From Paenochrobactrum pullorum (GTDB lineage: Bacteria; Pseudomonadota; Alphaproteobacteria; Rhizobiales; Rhizobiaceae): 64,000 nt of DNA. Position numbers and translations under genes: made by a program. Below the pieces are notes generated by a model, which saw nothing but the letters and a program-made list of their open reading frames with translations, made no database searches and was not told where the DNA came from. The DNA is taken from assembly GCF_041929845.1 (NCBI RefSeq), contig NZ_JBHEEH010000001.1:930001-994000 (forward strand). Reading direction: 5' to 3'. Of the stretch, positions 17,019 through 25,313 are shown piece after piece; the stretch's first letter is position 1; each line of letters opens with the position of its first letter.

Positions 17019-18244
17019 GCACACGTGTAACAATCAGCTCAGTAGGTGCAGGTGGCGACGGGGTTGCCATGACCGCTGACGGTCAGGTTTTCGTGCCTTT
17101 TACACTGGCGGGTGAAGTAGCCAATATTGCACGTGATAAAAATCGCGGCACTGTAGTGGCTTTGCTGGAAGCATCTCCGGAACGTCAAGCGGCAGAATGT
17201 CAGCATTTTGAAGATTGCGGCGGTTGCTCGTTGCAACATTGGGAAGCGGAGCCTTATCAGGCATGGAAGCGTGGATTGGTTGTTGCGGCCTTGAAAGGCT
17301 ATGGCATTGATGTAGAGCCGGAGCCATTGGTGGCTTGCGCCCCTTATAGCCGCCGTCGAGTGGTTTTTGCGGCGCGCAAAACCGAAAGCGCGATGCTGTT
17401 GGGTTTCAATCGCCATTTGAGCCACGAAATTATCAATATCTCCGAATGTGTGGTGGCAGTTCCGGAAATTACTGATCGCCTGGAGGATTTGCGTGGGGTG
17501 GCAGCGATTATCGCGCCTGGTTCCAAGCCTTTCAAACTGGCAGTAACAGTGACTGCATCTGGTCTTGATATCGCAGCGCAAGGTTGTGACTCCCCTGATG
17601 ATAAAACCCGTATGGCACTGACTGATTATGTAGTCAGTCACGGTTTTGCGCGGCTTGCATCGGATGGTGAAATTATCGTCGAGCCGAAAAAGCCGCTTAT
17701 CCATTTTGGCAAAGTACCGGTCAATATTCCGTCGGGTAGTTTTTTGCAGGCCACTGAAGCTGCAGAAAAAACCATGGTTGAACTGGTCACAAAACATTTG
17801 AGCAAGGCTAAAAAAACGGCCGACCTTTTCTGCGGTGTTGGTACTTTTGGATTGCGCATTGCCGAGAAAAACGCTGTCCATTGCATTGAAAATGATGCGC
17901 CAGCTTTGGTAGCACTTGATCGCGGCATTCGCCATGTACAGGGTTTGAAGCCGGTCACGGTTGAGCGCCGTGATTTGTTCCGCCGCCCGCTTTTGGTGCG
18001 TGAATTAGCGCCTTATCAGGGCATTGTGTTTGATCCGCCGCGCGCTGGTGCCGAAGAACAGGCCAAAGAACTGGCAAAGTCTAAGGTTGCCAAAGTCGCA
18101 GCAGTTTCGTGCAATCCAGTGACATTGGCGCGTGACTTATCCATTCTGGTCAAGGGTGGGTACAAGATCGACAAGATCGTGCCGGTCGATCAGTTTCTGT
18201 GGTCATCGCATGTGGAAACCGTTGCTCTGTTGACCAAGAAATAA
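17015..18244 (+). CDS. RumA/TrmA-type 5-methyluridine RNA methyltransferase
   Basis: A 409-residue class I SAM enzyme that methylates C5 of a uridine in rRNA or tRNA. An N-terminal TRAM-like region precedes an iron-sulfur motif with Cys62, Cys68 and Cys71 (CQHFEDCGGCSLQH). A further Cys in NISECVVAV is the expected fourth ligand. The C-terminal domain has ADLFCGVGTFGLRIAEKNA (SAM), FDPPRAGAEEQ, and AVSCNPVTLARDL with the nucleophilic Cys. The Fe-S motif favours the 23S rRNA enzymes (RlmD/RlmC) over TrmA, but the target base is not certain. It is coupled to tlyA by a 4-base overlap. Confidence 0.9.
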   Translation: MSTRVTISSVGAGGDGVAMTADGQVFVPFTLAGEVANIARDKNRGTVVALLEASPERQAAECQHFEDCGGCSLQHWEAEPYQAWKRGLVVAALKGYGIDVEPEPLVACAPYSRRRVVFAARKTESAMLLGFNRHLSHEIINISECVVAVPEITDRLEDLRGVAAIIAPGSKPFKLAVTVTASGLDIAAQGCDSPDDKTRMALTDYVVSHGFARLASDGEIIVEPKKPLIHFGKVPVNIPSGSFLQATEAAEKTMVELVTKHLSKAKKTADLFCGVGTFGLRIAEKNAVHCIENDAPALVALDRGIRHVQGLKPVTVERRDLFRRPLLVRELAPYQGIVFDPPRAGAEEQAKELAKSKVAKVAAVSCNPVTLARDLSILVKGGYKIDKIVPVDQFLWSSHVETVALLTKK

Positions 18245-18449
18245 GGTTGGCGTTTCATTGACTTAAACGACGATTTCGCTTTTAATCATGAGTAACCAGC
18301 GGTGTCTGGCTCTCTTAAACTGAAGGAGATTTATGCGCAGCGTTCTTATTGCCGGATTTTCGATTTTGACCAAGGGCTCAAAATCACAATAAGTATTGCC
18401 CTTTTTTGGGTAATGAGTTTCGCATATAATTAAATTTTCAGGTGCTTTC

Positions 18450-18899
18450 ATGAAAGAAAGAATAATTCTGATCCGCCCAATGATTGCGGATGATGTCGTG
18501 CGTTCGGCCGATATTTGGTTGCGCGCGTCTAAAATCGCCCATGGTTTTCTCGGCCACGAATTGTTGGAAGAACAGCTTCAGCTGATGAAAGATATCTATC
18601 TGATGCAAGCGGAAAACTGGGTGCTCGTCAGTGACGATCACGTGATGGGCTTTGTTGGTTTGATTGATAATTTTATTGGCGGTTTATTTGTAGATCCGGA
18701 TTTTCAAGGGCAGGGGTTTGGTCTCAAGCTTTTGCAACATGCGCAAAACTTAAAAAAACAACTGGAATTGCAGGTCTATGAACGCAATCAGCAAGCCGTC
18801 AATTTTTATCTGAAATACGGTTTCGAAATCATTCAGCGTGATGAAACGGATGATGATGGTTTGCCATTTGTACAGTTGACAATGGTGCTCAAAGATTGA
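18450..18899 (+). CDS. GNAT family N-acetyltransferase, YjaB-like
   Basis: A 149-residue acetyl-CoA-dependent acetyltransferase. It contains the GNAT motif A run LFVDPDFQGQGFGLKLLQHA (the Q-x-x-G-x-G/A pyrophosphate loop) and the C-terminal ERNQQAVNFYLKYGFEIIQR. Spacing and the N-terminal RPMIADDVVRSADIWLRASK resemble E. coli YjaB, whose substrate is not established. ATG 18450 is the only good start, although the upstream Shine-Dalgarno is weak. It is a single-gene unit, separated from the methyltransferase by about 205 bases that hold only a short imperfect hairpin (18395-18414). Confidence 0.85.
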   Translation: MKERIILIRPMIADDVVRSADIWLRASKIAHGFLGHELLEEQLQLMKDIYLMQAENWVLVSDDHVMGFVGLIDNFIGGLFVDPDFQGQGFGLKLLQHAQNLKKQLELQVYERNQQAVNFYLKYGFEIIQRDETDDDGLPFVQLTMVLKD

Positions 18900-18908
18900 C
18901 CAAAATAT

Positions 18909-18952
18909 TAAGAGCAGTTTTCATGAATCATTTTCATCGAAAACTGCTCTTA
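18909..18952. terminator. long bidirectional terminator-like hairpin
   Basis: A perfect 14-bp stem (TAAGAGCAGTTTTC at 18909-18922, GAAAACTGCTCTTA at 18939-18952) has a 16-base loop. It lies between the plus-strand GNAT gene and the convergent tldD, with AT-rich flanks on both sides. Confidence 0.7.
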
Positions 18953-18988
18953 TATATTGAATTTTATAAATAATATTCCTTTTAGAAA

Positions 18989-20401
18989 TCAAATAGCCGT
19001 GCCGCCAACCGTCATCTGATCCATACGCAAATGCGGCTGACCAACACCGACAGGTACCCACTGGCCGCCTTTGCCGCAATTGCCGGTGCCATTATCAAGC
19101 TTTGAATCATTGCCCAGCATGGTAATACGCTGCATCGCTTCAGGGCCGTTGCCTATCAGCATCGCTCCCTTAATCGGCGCAGTGACTTTGCCGTTTTCAA
19201 TCTTGTAGGCTTCGGTGCAACCAAACACGAATTTACCCGACGTGATATCCACCTGACCACCCCCGAATGAAACAGCATAAATACCGTTTTTCACCGATGC
19301 GATGATTTCTTCCGGTGTTTTGTCGCCTGACAGCATAATGGTGTTGGTCATACGCGGCATAGGGGCATGGGCATAAGATTCGCGTCGACCATTGCCGGTT
19401 GGTTGCATGCCCATCAGGCGCGCGTTTTGGCGATCCTGCATGTAATTGACGAGCTTGCCGTCTTCGATCAGCACGGTGCGGTTGGTCGGTGTGCCTTCAT
19501 CATCAATGGTCAGCGAGCCACGGCGTTGCATGATTGTGCCATCATCAACAACCGTCACACCTTTGGAGGCAACCTGTTGTCCCATAAGGTCTGCAAAGGC
19601 AGATGTTTTCTTGCGGTTGAAGTCACCTTCCAGGCCGTGGCCGACTGCTTCGTGCAGCATCACACCCGGCCAGCCATTGGCAAGCACAATATCCATGGTG
19701 CCCGCAGGGGCGGGGACAGCCTCCAGATTGACCAGTGCCTGACGCAGTGCTTCATCAGCCGCATATTGCCATGCATCCGTGGCAATAAACTCACCGAACA
19801 ATGCACGTCCGCCGTGGCTGAAAGAGCCAGTTTCCTGACGGTCACCGTCACCCGCAACAACCGACACGTTAAGGCGAACCATCGGGCGTACATCACGCAC
19901 GAAATGGCCGTCGGCACGTAAGATTTCAACTTGTTTCCAAGAGGCTGCAACAGAGACCGAAACCTGTCGTACTTTCGGATCTTTGGCGCGCAAATATGCG
20001 TCAATTTCTTGTAACAAGCGCACTTTGGCATCAAAACTTGGGGAGCCGATCGGATTTTCATCGGTGTAAAGCTGGCGGTTGGTTCCAAGTGGTGCGGCAC
20101 TATATTGGCCGCCATAGCCGTGGGTGGTGGCAGAAACTGCATCTGCTGCCCGCTTTAAAGCGGCAAGAGATAACTCGCCCGCATGGGCATAACCGATGGC
20201 TTCGCCGGCGACAGCACGAAGGCCAAAGCCCTGATCCTGATTGAAAGCGCCGGTTTTTAAACGGCCGTTATCAAAGCCCAATGATTCGGCTTCACCATAT
20301 TCCAGATAAAGCTCACCATCATCGCTGCCTTGCAGTGTCTGGCTTAAAATTCGCTGAATATCGTCGCGATTGGCATCAAAACTATCAATCAGGCTTTTCA
20401 T
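18989..20401 (-). CDS. tldD: metalloprotease TldD
   Basis: Zinc peptidase subunit that with PmbA (TldE) processes unfolded or modified peptides, such as microcin and CcdA in E. coli. The 470-residue product carries HEAVGH (residues 250-255), the HExxxH zinc motif of the family, and the glycine-rich C-terminal GKVTAPIKGAMLIGNGP. ATG 20401 gives the normal TldD start MKSLIDSF. Its ribosome binding site (AGGA nine bases upstream) lies within the 3' arm of a strong hairpin ending five T before the ATG, so initiation could depend on opening that structure. pmbA is not in the window. Confidence 0.95.
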   Translation of the reverse strand: MKSLIDSFDANRDDIQRILSQTLQGSDDGELYLEYGEAESLGFDNGRLKTGAFNQDQGFGLRAVAGEAIGYAHAGELSLAALKRAADAVSATTHGYGGQYSAAPLGTNRQLYTDENPIGSPSFDAKVRLLQEIDAYLRAKDPKVRQVSVSVAASWKQVEILRADGHFVRDVRPMVRLNVSVVAGDGDRQETGSFSHGGRALFGEFIATDAWQYAADEALRQALVNLEAVPAPAGTMDIVLANGWPGVMLHEAVGHGLEGDFNRKKTSAFADLMGQQVASKGVTVVDDGTIMQRRGSLTIDDEGTPTNRTVLIEDGKLVNYMQDRQNARLMGMQPTGNGRRESYAHAPMPRMTNTIMLSGDKTPEEIIASVKNGIYAVSFGGGQVDITSGKFVFGCTEAYKIENGKVTAPIKGAMLIGNGPEAMQRITMLGNDSKLDNGTGNCGKGGQWVPVGVGQPHLRMDQMTVGGTAI

Positions 20402-20403
20402 AA

Positions 20404-20441
20404 AAATACATCCTGCAAACTTATCACATTTGCAGGATGTA
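20404..20441 (-). terminator. terminator-like hairpin overlapping the tldD ribosome binding site
   Basis: A perfect 13-bp stem (TACATCCTGCAAA at 20407-20419, TTTGCAGGATGTA at 20429-20441) is followed on the minus strand by TTTTT and then immediately by the tldD ATG. It would end ialB transcription, and its 3' arm contains the AGGA that tldD would use for translation. Confidence 0.75.
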
Positions 20442-20472
20442 AGCGTTTCAGTGCTTAAGAACAACCGTTCGT

Positions 20473-21054
20473 TTAAGGAAGAGCATCAAAGCCTTCGGCA
20501 AAGCCCTTCAAATCAACAGGAATACCAATGCCTTCTTCCGGTGTTTGGAACACGATGAAGGTTGCAGATTTACCTGCGCGGAAGGTTTTCATCAAAGCAT
20601 CGTCCAGAATGACTTCTGCATAGCAACCATCTTCAAAGCAGCGCACGAAATAAGCGCGGCCGATATCTTTGCCGTCAACATTAAGGCCAAGTCCGTTTGG
20701 CAGCAACACACCAAGAGGTGCGAGAACGCGCAAGATGCGGGCTTTATTATCGGCGGTCTTCAAAACAACAACGGACAGGCCGAGTTCAGGGCGGTCCGCG
20801 GCAACAACATTTTGAATGAGGGCGCATTGTTCGTTTTGCGCGCCGGCCGGTGTGTCGCAAAGGATCGACCATTCACCGTGCTTGGAACGTAATGTGCCTT
20901 TTTGATTGCCTGCACTGCTGGATTGCTCGGTGGCTGTCGGCGCTTGCTGCTGTGCGGTGTTCTGGGCGCTGGAAATGCTGGTTGAACCGGCCAAAATGCC
21001 GCCAAGACACAAAGAGAAAATTGCTAATTGCTGAGAAATTTTACGAACAGTCAT
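20473..21054 (-). CDS. ialB: invasion-associated locus B family protein
   Basis: A 193-residue secreted protein of the IalB family, named from Bartonella invasion locus B. It has a signal peptide (MTVRKISQQLAIFSLCLGG then ILAGSTSISSAQ), a Gln/Thr/Ser-rich linker, and the IalB domain beginning at about residue 60 with HGEWSILCDTPAGAQNEQC. The two later Cys in VRCFEDGCYAEV suggest disulfides in the periplasm. ATG 21054 is preceded by GGAGC at good spacing; the longer frame to 21102 is not used. Free-living relatives also carry it beside coxB, so a role in invasion should not be assumed. Confidence 0.9.
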   Translation of the reverse strand: MTVRKISQQLAIFSLCLGGILAGSTSISSAQNTAQQQAPTATEQSSSAGNQKGTLRSKHGEWSILCDTPAGAQNEQCALIQNVVAADRPELGLSVVVLKTADNKARILRVLAPLGVLLPNGLGLNVDGKDIGRAYFVRCFEDGCYAEVILDDALMKTFRAGKSATFIVFQTPEEGIGIPVDLKGFAEGFDALP

Positions 21055-21429
21055 GGAAGCTCCAGATCGAATCACCGTGGCACTATCGCGCTGTACCGGC
21101 ATGAAAATATATTATCATCCTCAATAAGGCGAAATGATAAGACTTCCAATGAGATGTTGCGCATTTTTATTGATATTGGTTTAAAACACGGCGGATTTGT
21201 GAGAAAAAACCACAAACTGCACTGCTATACACAAGATTTTGAATAAAATCCTGCAGTGGTTTTTTCCTTAAATTACATGGGCGCGCGCAAAAATGCCGCA
21301 TGATAAGATATTCGCCTTCCTTGCGGTGTGCGTTAAGGTGTGGTTGAACGCCAAATGGGGGATGGCGGTTGTTTTTGTAGGGATAGCTGGCGTCCGGCCT
21401 GCAAAAGGCTACAACGGGAGAGAATTCTG
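21055..21429. other. 375-base intergenic region between ialB and coxB
   Basis: Divergent spacer with no convincing gene. It must hold the promoters of ialB (minus) and of the oxidase operon (plus). A hairpin followed by a T run at 21220-21265 could terminate a short transcript or leader. The frame open from 21340 into coxB has no start signal. Confidence 0.65.
21220..21265 (+). terminator. terminator-like hairpin upstream of coxB
   Basis: CACTGC (21220-21225) pairs with GCAGTG (21253-21258). An inner stem GATTTT/AAAATC lies between them, and six T follow (21260-21265). There is no gene immediately upstream on the plus strand, so it may belong to a leader or small RNA. Confidence 0.45.
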
Positions 21430-22317
21430 GTGAGAAAGATTTTTGCCACATCAACGGGCACCGCATTTGGTGTTCTGGCACTTCTGTGGACCAGTATATC
21501 TGCGCAGGCAGAACAGCCGCGCGATTGGGAATACAGATTCCAAGAACCTGCTACCGGTATTATGGAGCAGATCAAATGGTTTGAAGAATATACACTTTGG
21601 TTCATCATTCCGGTGACAACACTGGTGCTTTTATTGATCCTCTGGGTCATTTTGAAGTATCGTGCCAGTGCTAATCCGGTGCCGTCCAAAACAAGTCACA
21701 ACACCATGATTGAAGTGATCTGGACGACAGGTCCGGTGATTGCGCTTGTTTGTATTGCTATTCCTTCTTTCCAGCTTCTGACGGCACAATATTCGCCTGA
21801 TGATCCGTCACTGACAGTCAAGGCGACTGGTTATCAGTGGTATTGGGGCTACGAGTATCAAGTTGAAAATCCGGTTAGTTTTGATTCTTTGATGCTTAAA
21901 GAAAGTGAACGAGCCGAATACGGAAAAGAAGATGTTGCTAAATATCCGCGTCTTCTTGCCGTTGACAATGAAGTTGTTGTGCCGGTCGGTGAAACAGTTC
22001 GTTTGCTGGTAACAGCCGCTGACGTTATTCACTCATGGACAATTCCTGCATTCGGAGTGAAAATGGATGCGGTGCCGGGGCGCTTGAACGAGGCTTGGTT
22101 CAAAGCTGATCGCGAAGGTCTCTATTTCGGTCAATGTTCCGAGCTTTGTGGCAAGGATCATGCATTCATGCCGATTGCAGTACGTGTTGTTTCCAAGGAA
22201 AATTATGAAACTTGGTTGGCAGCGGCGGCTTCTGATCTGGACGAAGCCAATAAGGCGCTGAGGGCTGCTGTTGAAGGTGGTCAGGCAACAAATAAGGTGG
22301 CGGCTGCCGGTAACTGA
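21430..22317 (+). CDS. coxB: cytochrome c oxidase subunit II
   Basis: CuA-carrying subunit of aa3 cytochrome c oxidase, facing the periplasm. The 295-residue product has a signal sequence (VRKIFATSTGTAFGVLALLW start), two membrane helices (WFIIPVTTLVLLLILWVI and VIALVCIAIPSFQLL) and the CuA site CSELCGKDHAFM with Cys236, Cys240, His244 and Met247. The other CuA His is in HSWTIPAFGVK. The start is GTG 21430, with GGGAG upstream. It heads the cluster coxB-coxA-ctaB-coxF-ctaG-coxC; coxA begins 39 bases after its stop. Confidence 0.96.
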   Translation: MRKIFATSTGTAFGVLALLWTSISAQAEQPRDWEYRFQEPATGIMEQIKWFEEYTLWFIIPVTTLVLLLILWVILKYRASANPVPSKTSHNTMIEVIWTTGPVIALVCIAIPSFQLLTAQYSPDDPSLTVKATGYQWYWGYEYQVENPVSFDSLMLKESERAEYGKEDVAKYPRLLAVDNEVVVPVGETVRLLVTAADVIHSWTIPAFGVKMDAVPGRLNEAWFKADREGLYFGQCSELCGKDHAFMPIAVRVVSKENYETWLAAAASDLDEANKALRAAVEGGQATNKVAAAGN

Positions 22318-22356
22318 TTTCGGTAAGTACCTCTGTTGAGAAACGGGAGCAATCGC

Positions 22357-24009
22357 ATGGCTGGCACAGCAGCTCAAGACATACACGACGACCACAAGCC
22401 AAAAGGCTGGGTGCGTTGGGTCTATTCGACCAACCACAAAGATATTGGTACTTTGTACCTTATTTTTGCAATTTTCTCAGGCATTATCGGCGGCGCTTTG
22501 TCTATTGCGATGCGCGCAGAATTGCAGGAACCCGGCATTCAGATTTTTCATGGTCTGGCGGCGATGGTTTATGGCGTTGAAGGTGATGCGGCGCTTGATG
22601 CGGGTAAGCACATGTTCAACGTGTTCACCTCCATGCATGCGCTGATCATGATCTTCTTCATGGTCATGCCTGCACTTATCGGTGGTTTCGCCAACTGGAT
22701 GATCCCGCTTATGATCGGTGCGCCTGACATGGCGTTTCCGCGCATGAACAACATCTCCTTCTGGCTTTTGCCACCGGCATTGCTGTTATTGTTGATTTCC
22801 TTCTTCGTGCCGGGACCTGCCGGTGGTTGGGGCGCAGGTGGTGGTTGGACACTTTATCCGCCGCTTTCAACATCCGGTCAGCCGGGACCTGCGGTAGACT
22901 TCGCAATTCTGGCGATCCATATTTCCGGTGCTTCGTCCATTCTTGGTGCGATTAACTTCATCACCACGATTTTGAACATGCGTGCTCCGGGCATGACTCT
23001 ACATAAAATGCCGCTTTTTGCATGGGCAGTGCTCGTTACAGCATTCCTGCTTTTGCTCTCGCTGCCGGTTCTGGCAGGTGGTATCACCATGCTTCTGACC
23101 GACCGTAACTTCGACACTGCATTCTTTGCACCCGATGGCGGTGGTGACCCGATCCTTTATCAGCACTTGTTCTGGTTCTTCGGTCATCCTGAAGTGTATA
23201 TTCTGATTTTGCCGGGCTTTGGTATCGTCAGTCACATTATCTCAACCTTCTCCCGTAAGCCGATCTTTGGTTATCTGGGGATGGCTTATGCGATGGTTGC
23301 GATCGGTGTTGTCGGGTTCGTGGTTTGGGCGCACCATATGTATACTGTTGGTCTGTCGCTCGACACCCAGCGTTACTTCGTATTTGCAACCATGGTGATC
23401 GCGGTGCCGACCGGTATCAAGATATTCTCGTGGATTGCCACCATGTGGGGTGGTTCGATCACCTTCCGTGCACCAATGCTCTGGGCAATCGGCTTTATCT
23501 TCCTGTTCACCATTGGTGGTATGACCGGTGTTCAGCTGGCAAATGCTGGTCTCGACCGTTCATTGCACGATACATATTATGTGGTTGCACACTTCCATTA
23601 CGTGCTGTCGCTAGGTGCTGTGTTCGCAATCTTTGCGGGCTGGTACTACTGGTTCCCTAAAATGACCGGTTATATGTATAGCGAGTTCACTGCGAAGCTG
23701 CATTTCTGGCTCACCTTCATCGGTGTGAACCTGATCTTCTTCCCGCAGCACTTTCTTGGTCTTGCTGGTATGCCACGTCGTTATATCGACTATCCGGATG
23801 CTTATACCGGCTGGAACATGGTGTCGTCTTACGGCTCATATATCTCCGGCTTTGCGGTTCTGATTTTCCTCTACAACGTCTTCGAAGCATTTGCGAAGAA
23901 GCGTGAAGCAGGTGCGAACCCATGGGGCGATGGCGCAACCACTCTGGAATGGCAGCTTTCTTCACCACCACCTTTCCACCAGTGGGAAGAGTTGCCACGC
24001 ATTAAATAA
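22357..24009 (+). CDS. coxA: cytochrome c oxidase subunit I
   Basis: Catalytic haem a/a3-CuB subunit of the aa3 oxidase, with 12 predicted membrane helices over 550 residues. Key motifs are WFFGHPEVYILILPGFG (CuB His and the cross-linked Tyr, K channel), VWAHHMYTVG (the two CuB His), and DTYYVVAHFHYVLSLGA (haem a3 and haem a His ligands). NHKDIGTLY opens the conserved core. ATG 22357 follows GGGAG. It reduces oxygen and pumps protons with CoxB and CoxC. A 163-base spacer with a 13-bp hairpin separates it from ctaB. Confidence 0.97.
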   Translation: MAGTAAQDIHDDHKPKGWVRWVYSTNHKDIGTLYLIFAIFSGIIGGALSIAMRAELQEPGIQIFHGLAAMVYGVEGDAALDAGKHMFNVFTSMHALIMIFFMVMPALIGGFANWMIPLMIGAPDMAFPRMNNISFWLLPPALLLLLISFFVPGPAGGWGAGGGWTLYPPLSTSGQPGPAVDFAILAIHISGASSILGAINFITTILNMRAPGMTLHKMPLFAWAVLVTAFLLLLSLPVLAGGITMLLTDRNFDTAFFAPDGGGDPILYQHLFWFFGHPEVYILILPGFGIVSHIISTFSRKPIFGYLGMAYAMVAIGVVGFVVWAHHMYTVGLSLDTQRYFVFATMVIAVPTGIKIFSWIATMWGGSITFRAPMLWAIGFIFLFTIGGMTGVQLANAGLDRSLHDTYYVVAHFHYVLSLGAVFAIFAGWYYWFPKMTGYMYSEFTAKLHFWLTFIGVNLIFFPQHFLGLAGMPRRYIDYPDAYTGWNMVSSYGSYISGFAVLIFLYNVFEAFAKKREAGANPWGDGATTLEWQLSSPPPFHQWEELPRIK

Positions 24010-24070
24010 GAGAATACTAATAAGATTTTCGGGCGGCGATGCGCCGTCCGGAACTCAACGACGAAGATAG

Positions 24071-24114
24071 ATGAATGTTTTCGTAAATCGGTTGAGCTTT
24101 TCGAAAATATTCAT
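24071..24114. repeat. 13-bp inverted repeat between coxA and ctaB
   Basis: ATGAATGTTTTCG (24071-24083) and CGAAAATATTCAT (24102-24114) pair with one wobble and an 18-base loop. There is no T run; it may act as an RNA stability or processing element within the oxidase operon. Confidence 0.55.
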
Positions 24115-24172
24115 TGGATCGTTAGCGTTTCGATGATGAAGAGGGCATAATTGTCCTGATGGAATGAGAGCA

Positions 24173-25123
24173 ATGTCTGTGATTGGAAAAAATATAGCTT
24201 CCGATAATGATTATCGCCTCTCCGAGGCGATGGCATCGGATTATATCACGCTGTTGAAACCGCGTGTGATGTCACTGGTTGTGTTTACAGGCTTCGTTGG
24301 TCTGATGGCAGCTCCGGGACATATGAATCCGGTGCTTGCTGCAATCACCATTCTTTGCATTGCTGTGGGCGCAGGTGCATCGGGTGCTTTGAATATGTGG
24401 TATGATGCCGATATCGACATCATTATGAAGCGTACCCGCAACCGCCCGATACCAGCAGGCCTGATCTCGCCCGAACAGGTGTTGGTTTTCGGTCTGACGC
24501 TTTCAGTTTTTTCAGTGCTCACATTAGGCTTGTTGGTCAACTGGTTATCCGCTGCTTTGCTGGCCTTCACCATTTTCTTTTATGTGGTGATCTATTCAAT
24601 GTGGCTGAAGCGCTCGACCCCGCAAAATATCGTGATCGGCGGTGCATCCGGAGCGTTTCCACCAATGATCGGTTGGGCGGCTGCAACTGGTTCCATCAGC
24701 CTCGACAGCATTGTGCTGTTTTTGATCATTTTCCTTTGGACGCCTCCGCATTTCTGGGCGCTGTCATTGTTCATGAGCAATGATTATGAAGCCGCCCGCA
24801 TCCCGATGATGCCGAATGTAAAAGGTGAAGCATCCACCAAGCGTCAGATTGTCGGCTATTCGCTGATTATGGCACCTGTTGGTGTTTTGCCTTGGGTGTT
24901 GGGTTTTGCTGGTGTCACTTATGGTATCGTGGCTACCATCATGGGACTGATTTTTGTTTATTATGCTTGGAAGCTGTTGCAGGCACCGACGCATGAAACA
25001 ATGATTGCAAGTGCCCGAAAACTGTTCCGTTTTTCGCTGCTTTATTTGGCTGGTTTGTTTGCAACATTGTTGGCAGAAGTTTTGCTTTATAAGGCGCTTG
25101 TCGGATTTGGAGTTATAGCATGA
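24173..25123 (+). CDS. ctaB: protoheme IX farnesyltransferase
   Basis: Haem O synthase: it adds a farnesyl group to haem b, the first step to haem a for the oxidase. A UbiA-fold membrane protein of 316 residues with MASDYITLLKPRVMSLVVF, the first prenyl-binding motif NMWYDADIDIIMKRTRNRP and later YSMWLKRSTPQNIVIGG. ATG 24173 (MSVIGKN) is preferred because GGA lies nine bases before it; ATG 24164 is an alternative. It overlaps the next short gene by four bases (ATGA). ctaA for haem A synthesis is not in the window. Confidence 0.95.
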   Translation: MSVIGKNIASDNDYRLSEAMASDYITLLKPRVMSLVVFTGFVGLMAAPGHMNPVLAAITILCIAVGAGASGALNMWYDADIDIIMKRTRNRPIPAGLISPEQVLVFGLTLSVFSVLTLGLLVNWLSAALLAFTIFFYVVIYSMWLKRSTPQNIVIGGASGAFPPMIGWAAATGSISLDSIVLFLIIFLWTPPHFWALSLFMSNDYEAARIPMMPNVKGEASTKRQIVGYSLIMAPVGVLPWVLGFAGVTYGIVATIMGLIFVYYAWKLLQAPTHETMIASARKLFRFSLLYLAGLFATLLAEVLLYKALVGFGVIA

Positions 25124-25290
25124 ATACGTCCGACAAGAAGCTTGAACTGATCAAGCCGACCGAAAAGCAAAAGCGTGCGCAGCGTAACCGTTCGGTTGGC
25201 TTGGCTATCGCTTTGGCACTGTTCGTTATTATTGTTTATGTCGGTACATGGGCTAAGCTTGGTGCAAATGCACTGATCCGGCCGATGTAA
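25120..25290 (+). CDS. small membrane protein of the oxidase operon (CoxF-like)
   Basis: A 56-residue protein with a charged N-terminus (KKLELIKPTEKQKRAQRNR) and one hydrophobic helix (SVGLAIALALFVIIVYVGTW). It starts at an ATG overlapping the ctaB stop (ATGA) and ends 23 bases before ctaG. Short proteins of this shape lie between ctaB and ctaG in many alphaproteobacteria, where they are called CoxF or remain unnamed. Its tight coupling argues for a role in oxidase assembly, but function is unproven. Confidence 0.8.
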   Translation: MNTSDKKLELIKPTEKQKRAQRNRSVGLAIALALFVIIVYVGTWAKLGANALIRPM

Positions 25291-25313
25291 TCGAAGATCA
25301 AGGGGAGGGAAGA

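Noticed and set aside
17039..17935. A 298-codon open frame on the minus strand
   Set aside because: It lies wholly antisense to the RumA-like methyltransferase, which has full family motifs. The translated antisense is rich in Cys/His/Arg with no recognisable domain.
18395..18414. ATTGCCC/GGGTAAT hairpin upstream of the YjaB-like gene considered as a terminator
   Set aside because: One mismatched pair, a short stem and no T run after it on either strand; too weak to call.
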